NCBI GenBank assembly: GCA_947088345.1
Contig: CAMUGE010000003.1
Coordinates: 62,001-126,000, forward strand
Length of the DNA stretch: 64,000 bases
Source of the DNA: an uncultured Roseburia sp.
GTDB taxonomy: Bacteria > Bacillota > Clostridia > Lachnospirales > Lachnospiraceae
Direction: 5' to 3'
Below the pieces are notes generated by a model. That model worked only from the letters and a program-made list of their open reading frames with translations, was not told where the DNA came from and did not search any database. Positions 1 through 8,961 of the stretch are shown here, piece after piece (within the stretch, counting starts at the first letter, position 1; every line of letters starts with the position of its first letter). The translations under genes were made by a program, and so were the position numbers.

Positions 1-94
1 TATCCATCAGCATAAAAATAATTGCAAACGCAATCCCTGTACAAAGCCAGATAAATCTTTGAAACATAATACTTTTCTTTTTATTTTCACTCAT
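1..94 (-). CDS. N-terminus of a membrane protein, cut by the window edge
   Basis: An ATG at 94-92, preceded by AGGAAAG, opens a frame that stays open to the left edge. The 31 visible residues begin MSENKKKSIMFQRF and continue into a hydrophobic stretch (WLCTGIAFAIIFML), so this looks like a lysine-rich cytoplasmic tail followed by a first membrane span or uncleaved signal anchor. The rest lies outside the window and the family cannot be told. It is divergent from the beta-helix gene at 278. Confidence 0.6.
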   Translation of the reverse strand, partial: MSENKKKSIMFQRFIWLCTGIAFAIIFMLMD

Positions 95-220
95 AAGCTT
101 TCCTGTTTTCATCTCTTTTTCATTTCACTGTACTATACTAAATTAACACTAACTGATATATTAGCATTTGCGCAACGCGAATGCAAGTTCTTCCCTTTCC
201 ATTTTTAAACATTTCTTTCA

Positions 221-249
221 TTGCTATTATCTAAGAAAAATGATATACT
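221..249 (+). promoter_or_regulatory. Sigma-A type promoter of the beta-helix gene
   Basis: TTGCTA at 221-226 and TATACT at 244-249 are separated by 17 bases. The -10 box is about 30 bases upstream of the start codon at 278, which has an AAGGAGG ribosome binding site. Confidence 0.65.
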
Positions 250-277
250 ATTACCATTGATACAAGGAGGATAACAG

Positions 278-3076
278 ATGAGTTTTAAGAAATTATTAAA
301 AAAAACAGCCTGTGCAACGCTTACCGCGGCTCTTGCACTTTGTTCCCCGCTTATGGCATCTGCCAACCCGGTTTATGATATTGCCGACGACGCCGGTTTT
401 TTGACCGACTCCTTTTCGCCGGACGACAATTTTACAGATAACGAAGTCATACGGCTTACAGAGGAAACCGCATCCGACGAGCTCTATGAAGAAAGCGATT
501 TTGAGATTTCAGACAGACTTCGTCTTGACGACGGAATCACATCCTCGGAAGGCATCGAAGTACCGACCGGCGCCACAGAAGACGGATATTTCGTGTACAG
601 ACTCACATCAGACTACTTAACAACCCCGACATTTAACGGGAAAAAGGCGACTGTTACATCCCAGATCCAGAAAATTTTAAACGAGGCGAGAGATCATGCC
701 ACAGCAGAACTTCCTTATAAAATTATCATCGCCCCGGGTACTTATGAAATCAGCGGCGGAGCGCTTCATATTTACAGCAACACCCACTTTTTTATGGAAA
801 GCGTGACATTTCTGCGCAGCGGCAGCGGAAATATCATGGTAGTCGGCACAAAGTCCGACAACGCTCCCGGTTACTACTATAAAAACATCACGCTTGACGG
901 CGGCACAGGCGGCGCCGTCTTCGACCAGAACAGCAACACTGTCTCGACCACATTAAAAGTCGGACATGCCGAAAATTTCCTGATGAAAAACTTTACGCTC
1001 AAGAACACAATCGACGGACATTTTATGGAAGTGGCCGGGGTTAACGGTTTCACACTGCAAAACTGTTCTTTCCAGAACCAGACGCTGGTCAGCAAGGCCT
1101 ATTACGAAGCGGTACAGTTTGACATCCTCGAAAAAGACCATATATCCGGCTATGTCTATGAGATCCTGCCAAACCAGAACATATTGATTGACGGCTGCAG
1201 ATTTTCCAGAGTTGCGCGCGGCGTCGGCAGCCATAACTCTGTATTAAACTGCCCGATGACAAATATTAAAATTCAAAACTGCACATTTTCCGATTTGACA
1301 AGCGCCGCTATTCAGATGACCGATGTATCCGGTTTTACCGCGGAGAGGAATACGTTTACCAATGTGCCCCGAGCAATCTCCTTATACGCGCCGCGTACCA
1401 ACAGCACATTTCTGCCTTCCACCATTGACAAGTACAATACCGCATACTCGGACGCTTATCAGGTTCCCGCCGCAAACCAAAATATAACGATCAGCGGGAA
1501 CACCATTGATATCAGCGGGGAAGACGCATATAACAAAGATTATGAAAAATCCGGCATCTTTATCACAGGCTACATCCAGACAACCCAGAAAGCGCCGGAA
1601 AACAATGACGGAGACACGCTGCCGGCCGGCAATTACTTTATCAGCGGGGTGACGATAGCCGGCAATACCATCACGACACACCAGGGCAACGGCATTATCT
1701 TATATGATGTACAAAATGCGACGGTCACATCCAACACCGGAAATTATAATGACACGGCCGATAAAGCGTACCGCGGTATTTTAGTCGGAAACAGCAGTTC
1801 CTCGGTGGTCGTCTCACAAAACCAGATCAACTATTTTCCGTCAGCCGGAATTGAATGTACAGACAGCTCCGGCGTACAGGTTTTAAACAATAATATATTT
1901 CCCGCTGCCGACGGCATTTTAATCGCTAATTCCAAACAGTGCGCAATTAACTCCAACTCGATCAGCAATATGCGCACATTCAGTCCCTACCAAAACGGAG
2001 CGATCTGCTTGACGCGCGGAAGTGTGGCAAACAGCATTACAGGAAACAATATATCCGATTTTATCGGAGACGCAATTGTCATAAAAGACATATCGCAGGC
2101 CGTTACAGTATCCTCAAACAATATCACAGCATCAAAAGGAACCGGCATTTACGTCGCGGCTTCCATGGCTGCTTCGATCAAAGATAATTATATTGGAAAG
2201 GCCTGCATCGACAAAAAAGATTACGGCGCAATCTGTCTTGGAGCCGGCGCAACTGTAACGAAACTGGAAAAAAATACGGTGGATGCTCCTTATGCATTCG
2301 GCATCCAGGTCAACGAGGCGTCCGTCGAAACAATCGCAAACAACACGGTAAAAAAACCCGTAAACTACGGCATTCTGATTTATAACAGGGCAAACGTAAA
2401 AAAACTGGATAAAAACAGCGTTACAAACGGCAGTTCCCTTGGCATTCATATCGAAAATACATCAGGCGAGCTTACCGTATCTTCCAACACCGTGACCAAG
2501 TGCGGGACCGCGCAGATTTTTGTCAATCGAAAAGACGACTCTCCGTGCGTCACTCTGACCGGTAATAAAGTAACCGGAACGGCAAAAACCGACGGAATCC
2601 GTGTGGACGCCGGCGTTGTAGATATCAGCGCAAATAAACTAACCGGGTGCCGGTATGCCATATTTTTGCGCAACTCCGGTATTAAAGCAGATGTCGGCAG
2701 CAACACTTATAAAAACAACAAGTACAACTCGACAAAATATAAAAATACTGGCAAAACAAAATATACTGCCTATGCCAATTTAAAGACTCCGACTTCTGTA
2801 AAGGCGATTGCAACCGGAAAAAAGACCATGCAGATTAAATGGAAATCAGTCAGCAAAGCGTCCGGATATGAAATCTATCGTTCCAAAAAGAAGAACAGCG
2901 GATATAAGCTGGTGGGCACAGTCTCTTCCAAAAAGACGGTATTTAACGATAAAAAGTTAAAGAAAAAAACCAAATATTATTACAAAGTCGTTGCCTGCCG
3001 CAAATCGGCGGATAAAAAAGTTACGATCCGCAGCAATGAGAGCAAAGTCGTATCTAAGAAAACGCTTTCCAAATAA
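278..3076 (+). CDS. Secreted right-handed beta-helix repeat protein with C-terminal fibronectin III-like domain
   Basis: A 932-residue exported protein. Residues 1-29 are a signal peptide (KKLLKK, a hydrophobic core, then MASA-NP). After an acidic segment (about 30-90), residues about 130-800 carry many short repeats of the form NNxI, xGIxV and VSxNxI, typical of pectate-lyase-like parallel beta-helix folds (NosD/CASH type). Residues about 830-925 are a lysine-rich fibronectin type III module (WKSVSKASGYEIYR). There is no LPXTG, SLH or LysM anchor, so the protein is probably released or held non-covalently. Beta-helix proteins of this type bind or cleave polysaccharides, or act as adhesins; no catalytic residues can be assigned. 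It is transcribed alone, between its own promoter and terminator. Confidence 0.85.
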   Translation: MSFKKLLKKTACATLTAALALCSPLMASANPVYDIADDAGFLTDSFSPDDNFTDNEVIRLTEETASDELYEESDFEISDRLRLDDGITSSEGIEVPTGATEDGYFVYRLTSDYLTTPTFNGKKATVTSQIQKILNEARDHATAELPYKIIIAPGTYEISGGALHIYSNTHFFMESVTFLRSGSGNIMVVGTKSDNAPGYYYKNITLDGGTGGAVFDQNSNTVSTTLKVGHAENFLMKNFTLKNTIDGHFMEVAGVNGFTLQNCSFQNQTLVSKAYYEAVQFDILEKDHISGYVYEILPNQNILIDGCRFSRVARGVGSHNSVLNCPMTNIKIQNCTFSDLTSAAIQMTDVSGFTAERNTFTNVPRAISLYAPRTNSTFLPSTIDKYNTAYSDAYQVPAANQNITISGNTIDISGEDAYNKDYEKSGIFITGYIQTTQKAPENNDGDTLPAGNYFISGVTIAGNTITTHQGNGIILYDVQNATVTSNTGNYNDTADKAYRGILVGNSSSSVVVSQNQINYFPSAGIECTDSSGVQVLNNNIFPAADGILIANSKQCAINSNSISNMRTFSPYQNGAICLTRGSVANSITGNNISDFIGDAIVIKDISQAVTVSSNNITASKGTGIYVAASMAASIKDNYIGKACIDKKDYGAICLGAGATVTKLEKNTVDAPYAFGIQVNEASVETIANNTVKKPVNYGILIYNRANVKKLDKNSVTNGSSLGIHIENTSGELTVSSNTVTKCGTAQIFVNRKDDSPCVTLTGNKVTGTAKTDGIRVDAGVVDISANKLTGCRYAIFLRNSGIKADVGSNTYKNNKYNSTKYKNTGKTKYTAYANLKTPTSVKAIATGKKTMQIKWKSVSKASGYEIYRSKKKNSGYKLVGTVSSKKTVFNDKKLKKKTKYYYKVVACRKSADKKVTIRSNESKVVSKKTLSK

Positions 3077-3082
3077 AATCAG

Positions 3083-3108
3083 GCCAGCCTTTCCGGGCTG
3101 GCTTTTTT
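3083..3108 (+). terminator. Rho-independent terminator after the beta-helix gene
   Basis: GCCAGCC (3083-3089) pairs with GGCTGGC (3096-3102) and is followed directly by a run of six T. It starts six bases after the stop codon. Confidence 0.9.
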
Positions 3109-3385
3109 GATTTTTTCAAGATTAATTATTGCATATTTTTTTGTTATATTATATAATCTATTTGAGCAGAAGTTACGGCGTTTTGACTTTCATTTTGAGC
3201 ATCGGGTGTACAGCGAGGCCAATGAAAAACTGATATGTAAAAATTCATTCACATTCTTAATTATTGCTTTACATATCAAAACGGATTCTTTATAATGAAT
3301 TCCAAAGACAGCTATGGGACTGCCGCCGACTGCATCAGAAGAAACTGTATATTCCACAAATTTACTGAGAAACGGAGGTAACTTT

Positions 3386-3718
3386 ATGACAGACAGCGAA
3401 AAACTTGACCTGTTAATTTCCGATATGCAGAGTATGCAATCTGACATCCAAAACATGCAGTGCGAGATGCGGGGCATGAAGTCTGAGGTGCAGGATATGA
3501 ATATGCGGATTAAATCTTTAGAATTACATGTCGAAAACGGAACTGACAAAAACATTCCGTTAATTGCAGAAAATTTTATTGAATTGACTAAAAAGCTGAA
3601 TCAGGCTATTCCCGCCGCCGATAAAAACCTGGCTTATGAAGTCAAAGTAAACTATCTGATCGAAAAATTTCAGCTGCTGGAACAAAGAGTTACGAAACTT
3701 GAAGAACAGACTGCCTGA
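3386..3718 (+). CDS. Small coiled-coil protein of unknown function
   Basis: A 110-residue protein starting MTDSEKLDLL. An in-frame ATG lies further upstream at 3314, but this start has the ribosome binding site (ACGGAGGTAACTTT-ATG). Residues about 12-52 follow a heptad pattern rich in Met, Gln and Ser (MQSMQSDIQNMQ), so this half should form a coiled coil; a second short helix near the C-terminus (LIEKFQLLEQRVTKLEEQ) also has coiled-coil character. There is no signal peptide or membrane span. Similar short proteins are common in Clostridia, without known function. It stands alone between the beta-helix gene and a convergent ABC transporter operon. Confidence 0.65.
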   Translation: MTDSEKLDLLISDMQSMQSDIQNMQCEMRGMKSEVQDMNMRIKSLELHVENGTDKNIPLIAENFIELTKKLNQAIPAADKNLAYEVKVNYLIEKFQLLEQRVTKLEEQTA

Positions 3719-3876
3719 CACAGATCAAATATCCGAAAGAACAGTCTGTCTGGCACAATCAATTCACAAATAACAGGATCTCTAAAGAGTAGCTGTATTC
3801 CCGCTGCATACCCTCTCAATCAGGAAGATCACATATGGTCAGAGCATCCCAAATGATCGTGTTTCTATCGTCACTT

Positions 3877-3914
3877 TCAATCTGGGTACGCCCTGATGGG
3901 CGTACCCAGATTGA
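3877..3914. repeat. 17-bp perfect inverted repeat in the convergent intergenic region
   Basis: TCAATCTGGGTACGCCC (3877-3893) is followed by the loop TGAT and its exact reverse complement (3898-3914). It lies between the 3' ends of two convergent genes. Neither side has a T-run, so it is not a classical intrinsic terminator; it could block readthrough as a strong hairpin or be a dispersed palindromic element. Confidence 0.8.
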
Positions 3915-3975
3915 GGATAACAAAAGAAAGTTCCGAACTTTTGCTGCTTTAAGGCATATCTTTTGTTTTCTAACG

Positions 3976-4599
3976 TCACTTTCCGGCAAGACGCTCTCTT
4001 AGCGCTATTGCGGCAATGAGGAGCAGAACGCCCGCTGCCAGTTTCCACAACAAAGAGCTGTCATTCTGTCTCATCATCTGAAACAGTCCAAATACGCCAA
4101 AACGTTCGCTCAAGCCGATATTCGCTGCAAAAAATAATATGGATATCATATAACCGATAATCACCTGATTTAAAACGGCGCCGCAGAAATAACCAATACT
4201 TCCCAGAAACAGCGCCTCACAAAAACCCCCGCTCCACAGCGCACCCGCTTCTACCACAGGGCTCTGTACTTTCAGTAAAAAGACAAAACCGGAGATAATC
4301 AGCGCCTGTACAACAGCAGCCGTTAAGGTGCGCTTAAAATACAGTTTCCACATCGGCATTGATTTGCTCCGTTCCAAACTCCAAATGTCCTGATCCTGCT
4401 CCGGCATAAAAACCGGGACAAACAGAATGATCCCTGTTAAAATCACATACATTTCCATAACCTGTGCCGCCTGCAGCTGGTTTAAGTTGCGAAAACTCAT
4501 AAATCCTCCAGACACCAGACAAAAAAATACTGCCAGCAGAAGATGCGGGAAATAGTGATATTTCAGATAATACGATTCAAGCTTTGCGTACTTTTCCAT
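3976..4599 (-). CDS. ABC-2 type transporter permease (second permease of the operon)
   Basis: A 207-residue membrane protein with about six hydrophobic segments (LLLAVFFCLVSGGF, MYVILTGIILFVPVF, VVQALIISGFVFLL, FLGSIGYFCGAVL, ISILFFAANIGL, LAAGVLLLIAAIAL). The chosen start MEKYAKLES has a GGAGG site and overlaps the end of the upstream permease by 23 bases, which suggests translational coupling. It is the last gene of the regulator-kinase-ATPase-permease-permease operon. Such two-permease ABC-2 exporters often confer resistance to peptides or bacteriocins; the substrate here is not known. Confidence 0.75.
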   Translation of the reverse strand: MEKYAKLESYYLKYHYFPHLLLAVFFCLVSGGFMSFRNLNQLQAAQVMEMYVILTGIILFVPVFMPEQDQDIWSLERSKSMPMWKLYFKRTLTAAVVQALIISGFVFLLKVQSPVVEAGALWSGGFCEALFLGSIGYFCGAVLNQVIIGYMISILFFAANIGLSERFGVFGLFQMMRQNDSSLLWKLAAGVLLLIAAIALRERLAGK

Positions 4600-5815
4600 A
4601 AAGAAGTCCTCCGTTTCTTCGCCTTTTCCCATACAGCAGCGCTGAGACCGCCACAAAAAGCAGTGACAAAACAGCATAAAGCGCTCTGTTCGTCAAAAAC
4701 TGCCCTTTTAGCTGCTCAAAATACGATGTCTGACCGACTGTATTCCATCGGGCGACAAGACGCATACCAAAACCGCCGACAAGCGTTGCTGCACTCATCA
4801 AATCGCCATATGCCCAGACAGCCTGCAGGAAGATACCAAATATACTGTTTGTCAGCTCTCCAATCAAAAATGCAGTCGCAGTCACCGCCATAATCTCAGG
4901 CAGCAGCCACAGAATCGCATATTTTACAAATCCAAACAAATCCGCAGTCAGTCCGAGCGTTTTTGCATGAAACAGATACGGCTGCTGCATCACAATTGCT
5001 GCAATCAAAACCGGAAGAAACATCATCGCTACACAGGCCAGATATCTGCTGAACAAAATGACCAGGGACGATGCCCGCCTGGCATAGATTACTTCACGGG
5101 CCTTGTTTCGTTTATCTTTTAAAATACTTGCCATAGCCGGAAAAACAGGCAGTATTGCCAGCATAACAGAAGCATAGTCGCAGAACAGTCTTCCAAACGC
5201 GCCCGTCACATGATCTTTTTCCAGCAGTAACCGATACTCTTCCATCGCCTGCTCATAGCTCATCGGAACTGAAACGCCTCGCTCCATCTTTTCAGGCTCA
5301 TAAGCAGATCCGGCGCCCACTATGCCACAGACCTGATCCATCTTAATGCAAAACTCCTCATAGGTCAGGCTTTCTTTCACTTGCACCCGGCAGCCGGACG
5401 TGCGCGTCATTACCTCTTCCACCCCTTCGTTTTCTACCGGCTTAAAATAATCGGCAAGATCCTCATACAATACATCCTCAAATTTTTTTCCGCTGCATTC
5501 CTCCACAATCGCCTGAAGCTGCTGCTTCTCTGACTCGTTAATTTTTACGTTTCGGATAAAACCAAGAGGATATGTGGAAAAATTTCCATAATAAATATCA
5601 AGAGAAAGTTCTGCAAGTTTCCGCTCCATCGCCAACTGCTCATCCTGCACATATGTGATACCGTAATAGGACTGATCCGGTTTTGGCGGCTCCATCTCAG
5701 TCAAACTTCCGTCCAGCTGCGACGAGATAAACCATACAAAAACAACGACAAAAATATAATAAGAATAACTTTTTAACATCATTTTGCACTCTTTTCCGAA
5801 AAGGGTCAGAAACAT
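4577..5815 (-). CDS. ABC-2 type transporter permease with large extracytoplasmic domain
   Basis: A 412-residue permease. One N-terminal span (SYYIFVVVFVWFISS) precedes a soluble loop of about 160 residues (about 30-195). Five further hydrophobic segments follow (VMLAILPVFPAMA, YLACVAMMFLPVLIAAIV, YAILWLLPEIMAVTATAFLIG and the C-terminal AVLSLLFVAVSALLYG). This is the ABC-2 membrane type with a long first extracellular loop. Its start overlaps the ATPase gene by 10 bases. It should form the channel together with the smaller permease downstream. Confidence 0.75.
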   Translation of the reverse strand: MFLTLFGKECKMMLKSYSYYIFVVVFVWFISSQLDGSLTEMEPPKPDQSYYGITYVQDEQLAMERKLAELSLDIYYGNFSTYPLGFIRNVKINESEKQQLQAIVEECSGKKFEDVLYEDLADYFKPVENEGVEEVMTRTSGCRVQVKESLTYEEFCIKMDQVCGIVGAGSAYEPEKMERGVSVPMSYEQAMEEYRLLLEKDHVTGAFGRLFCDYASVMLAILPVFPAMASILKDKRNKAREVIYARRASSLVILFSRYLACVAMMFLPVLIAAIVMQQPYLFHAKTLGLTADLFGFVKYAILWLLPEIMAVTATAFLIGELTNSIFGIFLQAVWAYGDLMSAATLVGGFGMRLVARWNTVGQTSYFEQLKGQFLTNRALYAVLSLLFVAVSALLYGKRRRNGGLLYGKVRKA

Positions 5816-6693
5816 ATTTCATCCCCCCTTTTCCCGTGCATCAGGTAAAGATATGCATCCTCAACATCTGCCTGGATCGGTTTTGCATCCGCAAACGGCC
5901 TGGCGTCTGCCACAATTTTTACATTGGCAGTGCTCCCCGTATTTAAAATGCCCGTCACCATATATTGCTTCTGTATCCCGGCAAGTTCCGATACGGCAAC
6001 CTCCGCAGAATAAACTTTTCCCTCTACATTTTTGAGCAGTTCCATTACAGTACCGTGAAAAAGTATTTCTCCTGCGTTTAAAACTGCGATATTTTCACAG
6101 GTCGCCTCAATATCTCCCACGATATGTGTAGACAGAACCACGACGCGATCCAACGCAATCTCGCAGAGCAGATTGCGGAAACGCACGCGTTCCTCCGGGT
6201 CAAGCCCGGCTGTCGGCTCATCGACCACAATGACTTTCGGATTATGGATAATTGCCTGCGCAATTCCAAGCCGCCTTTTCATCCCGCCGGACATAGCCTT
6301 TACTTTTGTCTTTCTCTGTTCATGAAGATTTACTTTCTGAAGCATCAGCGGAACAAGCTTTTTCCGTTCCTCTTTGCTAATTCCTGAGAGCACTGCGAGA
6401 TAGTCAAGCGCATCCCAGGCCGTCATATTGCCATACATCGAAAACTCCTGTGGAAGATATCCGATCAGCGGCCTGATCCTTTTACTTTCTTCCACCGGAA
6501 TCCCGCATATAGAAACTTCTCCTTCCGTTTTTTTCGTCAAAGTTGTCAACACGCGCATCAGCGTAGTTTTACCCGCGCCGTTCGGCCCCAGCAGTCCAAA
6601 CATTCCCTGCTCCACCACAAGATCCACTTTTTTCAGCGCAGTTTTATCTCCATAGCGTTTTGTGAGATTTCGAATTGCAATTTCTGCTTTCAT
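5806..6693 (-). CDS. ABC transporter ATP-binding protein
   Basis: A 295-residue nucleotide-binding subunit. Walker A is GPNGAGKT (36-43), the signature is SGGMKRRLGIAQA, Walker B with catalytic Glu is VIVVDEPTAGLD, and the switch His is in VVLSTHIVGD. The domain type is that of drug, antibiotic or lantibiotic exporters. The C-terminal 60 residues (after about 230) form an accessory domain. It lies 120 bases downstream of the sensor kinase and is coupled to two permease genes, so the whole is a two-component-regulated export system. Confidence 0.9.
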   Translation of the reverse strand: MKAEIAIRNLTKRYGDKTALKKVDLVVEQGMFGLLGPNGAGKTTLMRVLTTLTKKTEGEVSICGIPVEESKRIRPLIGYLPQEFSMYGNMTAWDALDYLAVLSGISKEERKKLVPLMLQKVNLHEQRKTKVKAMSGGMKRRLGIAQAIIHNPKVIVVDEPTAGLDPEERVRFRNLLCEIALDRVVVLSTHIVGDIEATCENIAVLNAGEILFHGTVMELLKNVEGKVYSAEVAVSELAGIQKQYMVTGILNTGSTANVKIVADARPFADAKPIQADVEDAYLYLMHGKRGDEICF

Positions 6694-6813
6694 AGAATAA
6701 TAAGATTCCCCTTTCTTTTTTCGTACATTCTTATCATATAGGGGATTTCTCTACAAACACACTATCCTTTCTTAAGAGATCTTATAGTTTTTCATAATAA
6801 AACAGGAAAAGAT

Positions 6814-7971
6814 TCAAAAGCAGTGAAAAACAGCGGTTACTATAGCCCCATTTTTTACACTGTTCACTACGGTAAGACTCCCCCCGTGACGTTCACATAG
6901 AATGCGCGCAATCGTGAGACCAAGTCCAAAATGTCCTCTCCCTGCCGCATCCTTTGATTCTTCCCGAAAATACGCGTCGGAAGCCGACAACAATGCGCGG
7001 TTTGAGAACCCGCTTCCGTCGTCTTTAATCTGCACCATTAGAAATTCCTGCTCCTGTTCCACAAAAAACTCAACTTTTTTTACTGCATAGCGCAGTGCGT
7101 TGCTGCAAATATTTTCCACGGTCTCCGAAATCACCGCCATATCAACAAGCAGCGGGCGGCGCCATCCATGCGTTCCCTCTTTCACCTCCGCCGCAAGCTG
7201 CGCTGCGCCAAATATAGCGGCAGCCTGCTTTTGAAAGGCCAGGATCAATTCTTCCCATGTGATGAGCCTGCGGCACACCTCGCGCTCCTCCAGCTGATGC
7301 AGTACAGACATCGTATTACAGAACGCATACAGACGACGCTCCTGCTCCGAGATCAACATAACTTTCTCCAAAATCTGAGAATCGGAAAGTCTGCCGGAAG
7401 GCAGATATTTCAACAAAAAATCCGTATACCCTCTAATCACAGTAAGCGGTGTGCACATATCGTGCGCAAACGCGGCATTGATCTTACGCTGTTCCTCCCA
7501 GTCCGCTCTCCTCAAACGCTGCTTCGTCTGCAGAAATTGTCTTGTCTCCTCGGCCTGCGCACACAAATCCTCAAACAAATCAGAATCTCCGCAGCACACA
7601 GGAACAGAATACTCCCCCTTTTTTATATGAAAAAACATCTGTGACAGAGACACCATTCCCGGCGAAACATAATGTCTGTAATATATGGCGGCTGCAATCG
7701 CTATCGCGGCAAAACAGACAACATACACGCCATATTTCAAAATATAATACAGTAAAACTGTCATCCACTTGCCGTCATAGGAAACACCGATTAATTCGGT
7801 ATACGTACCCCGCCATTTGATTCCAAGCTGTCTGCGCAGCAGCGCATCAATCCAGATTCGACAAAGTATTTCCAAAAATTCGCCGGCTGCCACAGCCCCG
7901 CCCAGACCTGACAGGAGGCAAATCCAGAACTTCCCCCAAAGCAGCCTCTTTCTTTCTATTCCGCAATCCAT
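6814..7971 (-). CDS. Sensor histidine kinase
   Basis: A 385-residue membrane kinase with two hydrophobic segments (about 13-32 and 80-97), which enclose an extracytoplasmic loop of about 45 residues. A HAMP-like linker follows, then the H box AAFAHDMCTPLTVIRGYTDF with phospho-acceptor His170. The ATPase part has the N box (ENICSNALRYA), G1 (DDGSGF) and G2 (GRGHFGLGLTIARIL). The start overlaps the response regulator by 16 bases, so the two form a cognate pair. The short sensor loop suits detection within or near the membrane, as in kinases that sense cell-wall antibiotics, but the ligand is not evident. Confidence 0.9.
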   Translation of the reverse strand: MDCGIERKRLLWGKFWICLLSGLGGAVAAGEFLEILCRIWIDALLRRQLGIKWRGTYTELIGVSYDGKWMTVLLYYILKYGVYVVCFAAIAIAAAIYYRHYVSPGMVSLSQMFFHIKKGEYSVPVCCGDSDLFEDLCAQAEETRQFLQTKQRLRRADWEEQRKINAAFAHDMCTPLTVIRGYTDFLLKYLPSGRLSDSQILEKVMLISEQERRLYAFCNTMSVLHQLEEREVCRRLITWEELILAFQKQAAAIFGAAQLAAEVKEGTHGWRRPLLVDMAVISETVENICSNALRYAVKKVEFFVEQEQEFLMVQIKDDGSGFSNRALLSASDAYFREESKDAAGRGHFGLGLTIARILCERHGGSLTVVNSVKNGAIVTAVFHCF

Positions 7972-8675
7972 CGATAACCAACTCCCCAGACTGTACCGAT
8001 ATAGCCTGTTCCCCCATGCACTTCAATTTTTTTGCGTATACGACGTATATGTTCTGTCACAATATTTGCGTCCGCACTCCCCTCATACCCGCGCACCGCT
8101 TCATAGATCTGTTCTTTTGATAATACCTGGCCGCGGTTTCGTATCAGCTCTCTTAAAATATTAAATTCCATACGTGTAAGCCCAATATCCTGCCCGCCAT
8201 ACAATGCCATGTAACCGTCCAGATCAACCGCCATCTCTCCCTGCCGATAGAATCTGATCCCTCTGCCTGTCTGTTTTATTTCCGCCTGTTTTTGCATCGC
8301 TTCCCTGTCCTCTCTGCGCAGATGCGCTTCGATACGAGCCAGCAATTCTTCCATACTAAACGGTTTTAAAATATAATCGTCTCCTCCCGCCCGAAAACCG
8401 CTTACACGATCCTGAATCTGCGTACGTGCACTCAAAAACAAAATCGGACATTTTACATATTTGCGAATCTTCTCGCATACCAGATATCCGTCTATATCCG
8501 GCATATTGACATCCAACAGAATCAAATCCGGCAAAAGCTGTACGGCATGAACTGCCTCTGTTCCGTTTGATGCCGTCATCACCTGATATCCTTCCATTTT
8601 AAGACATTCCCCAAGAAGCACACGAATATCCTCTTCATCGTCCGCAACCAGTATTTTTCTGCCGTTTTGTTCCAT
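7956..8675 (-). CDS. OmpR-family response regulator
   Basis: A 239-residue regulator. The receiver domain has the acidic pair in ADDEED, phospho-acceptor Asp55 (LILLDVNMPD) and conserved Lys104 (YILKPF). The C-terminal winged helix is of the Trans_reg_C type (LTRMEFNILRELIRNRGQVLSKEQIY, ending TVWGVGYRWIAE). The ATG at 8675 is chosen because GGAGG lies seven bases upstream; longer in-frame starts (8717) have no such site. A perfect inverted repeat lies just upstream (8689-8708) and may be its own operator. It probably controls the downstream ABC exporter. Confidence 0.9.
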   Translation of the reverse strand: MEQNGRKILVADDEEDIRVLLGECLKMEGYQVMTASNGTEAVHAVQLLPDLILLDVNMPDIDGYLVCEKIRKYVKCPILFLSARTQIQDRVSGFRAGGDDYILKPFSMEELLARIEAHLRREDREAMQKQAEIKQTGRGIRFYRQGEMAVDLDGYMALYGGQDIGLTRMEFNILRELIRNRGQVLSKEQIYEAVRGYEGSADANIVTEHIRRIRKKIEVHGGTGYIGTVWGVGYRWIAE

Positions 8676-8688
8676 TTTAACCTCCATT

Positions 8689-8708
8689 CTCGAACATATA
8701 CGTTCGAG
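8689..8708. repeat. Inverted repeat at the 5' end of the response regulator gene
   Basis: CTCGAAC (8689-8695) and GTTCGAG (8702-8708) flank a 6-base spacer. It sits immediately 5' of the GGAGG ribosome binding site of the regulator, so it could be an operator or an mRNA hairpin. It resembles a LexA box, but the half-sites are six rather than four bases apart. Confidence 0.6.
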
Positions 8709-8813
8709 GAACCGCAAAAGAAACCTGCAAATGCAGTCTCTCCTGTCAGATCAGGGCTTATTCCTCTCCTGACTAATATATTCAAACAGCCTCTGCCGCA
8801 TTGCAAAGACACC

Positions 8814-8848
8814 GCAAGGGACACTCCCCGACGTGAAGTGTCCCTTGC
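8814..8848. repeat. 12-bp inverted repeat between the two-component operon and the HTH gene
   Basis: GCAAGGGACACT (8814-8825) pairs with AGTGTCCCTTGC (8837-8848), with an 11-base loop. The hairpin is strong, but only a broken T-rich stretch follows on the plus strand and none on the minus strand. It lies downstream of the HTH gene, for which it may act as a transcription stop. Confidence 0.5.
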
Positions 8849-8961
8849 TGAAATCTTTATTTTTGAAGAGATTCAGCAGTTTTTAATTACCCCTGCATGA
8901 TCGCCTTTTTTCCAAGTAGTTCACAAATAAACCAGGCTGCAAAAATAGATGTATTATATTT

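Noticed and set aside
3107..3295. 62-residue plus-strand frame after the beta-helix gene
   Set aside because: It begins in the terminator, has no ribosome binding site and no protein features.
8689..8708. SOS (LexA) box
   Set aside because: CGAAC and GTTCG are six bases apart, but the Gram-positive LexA box has four.
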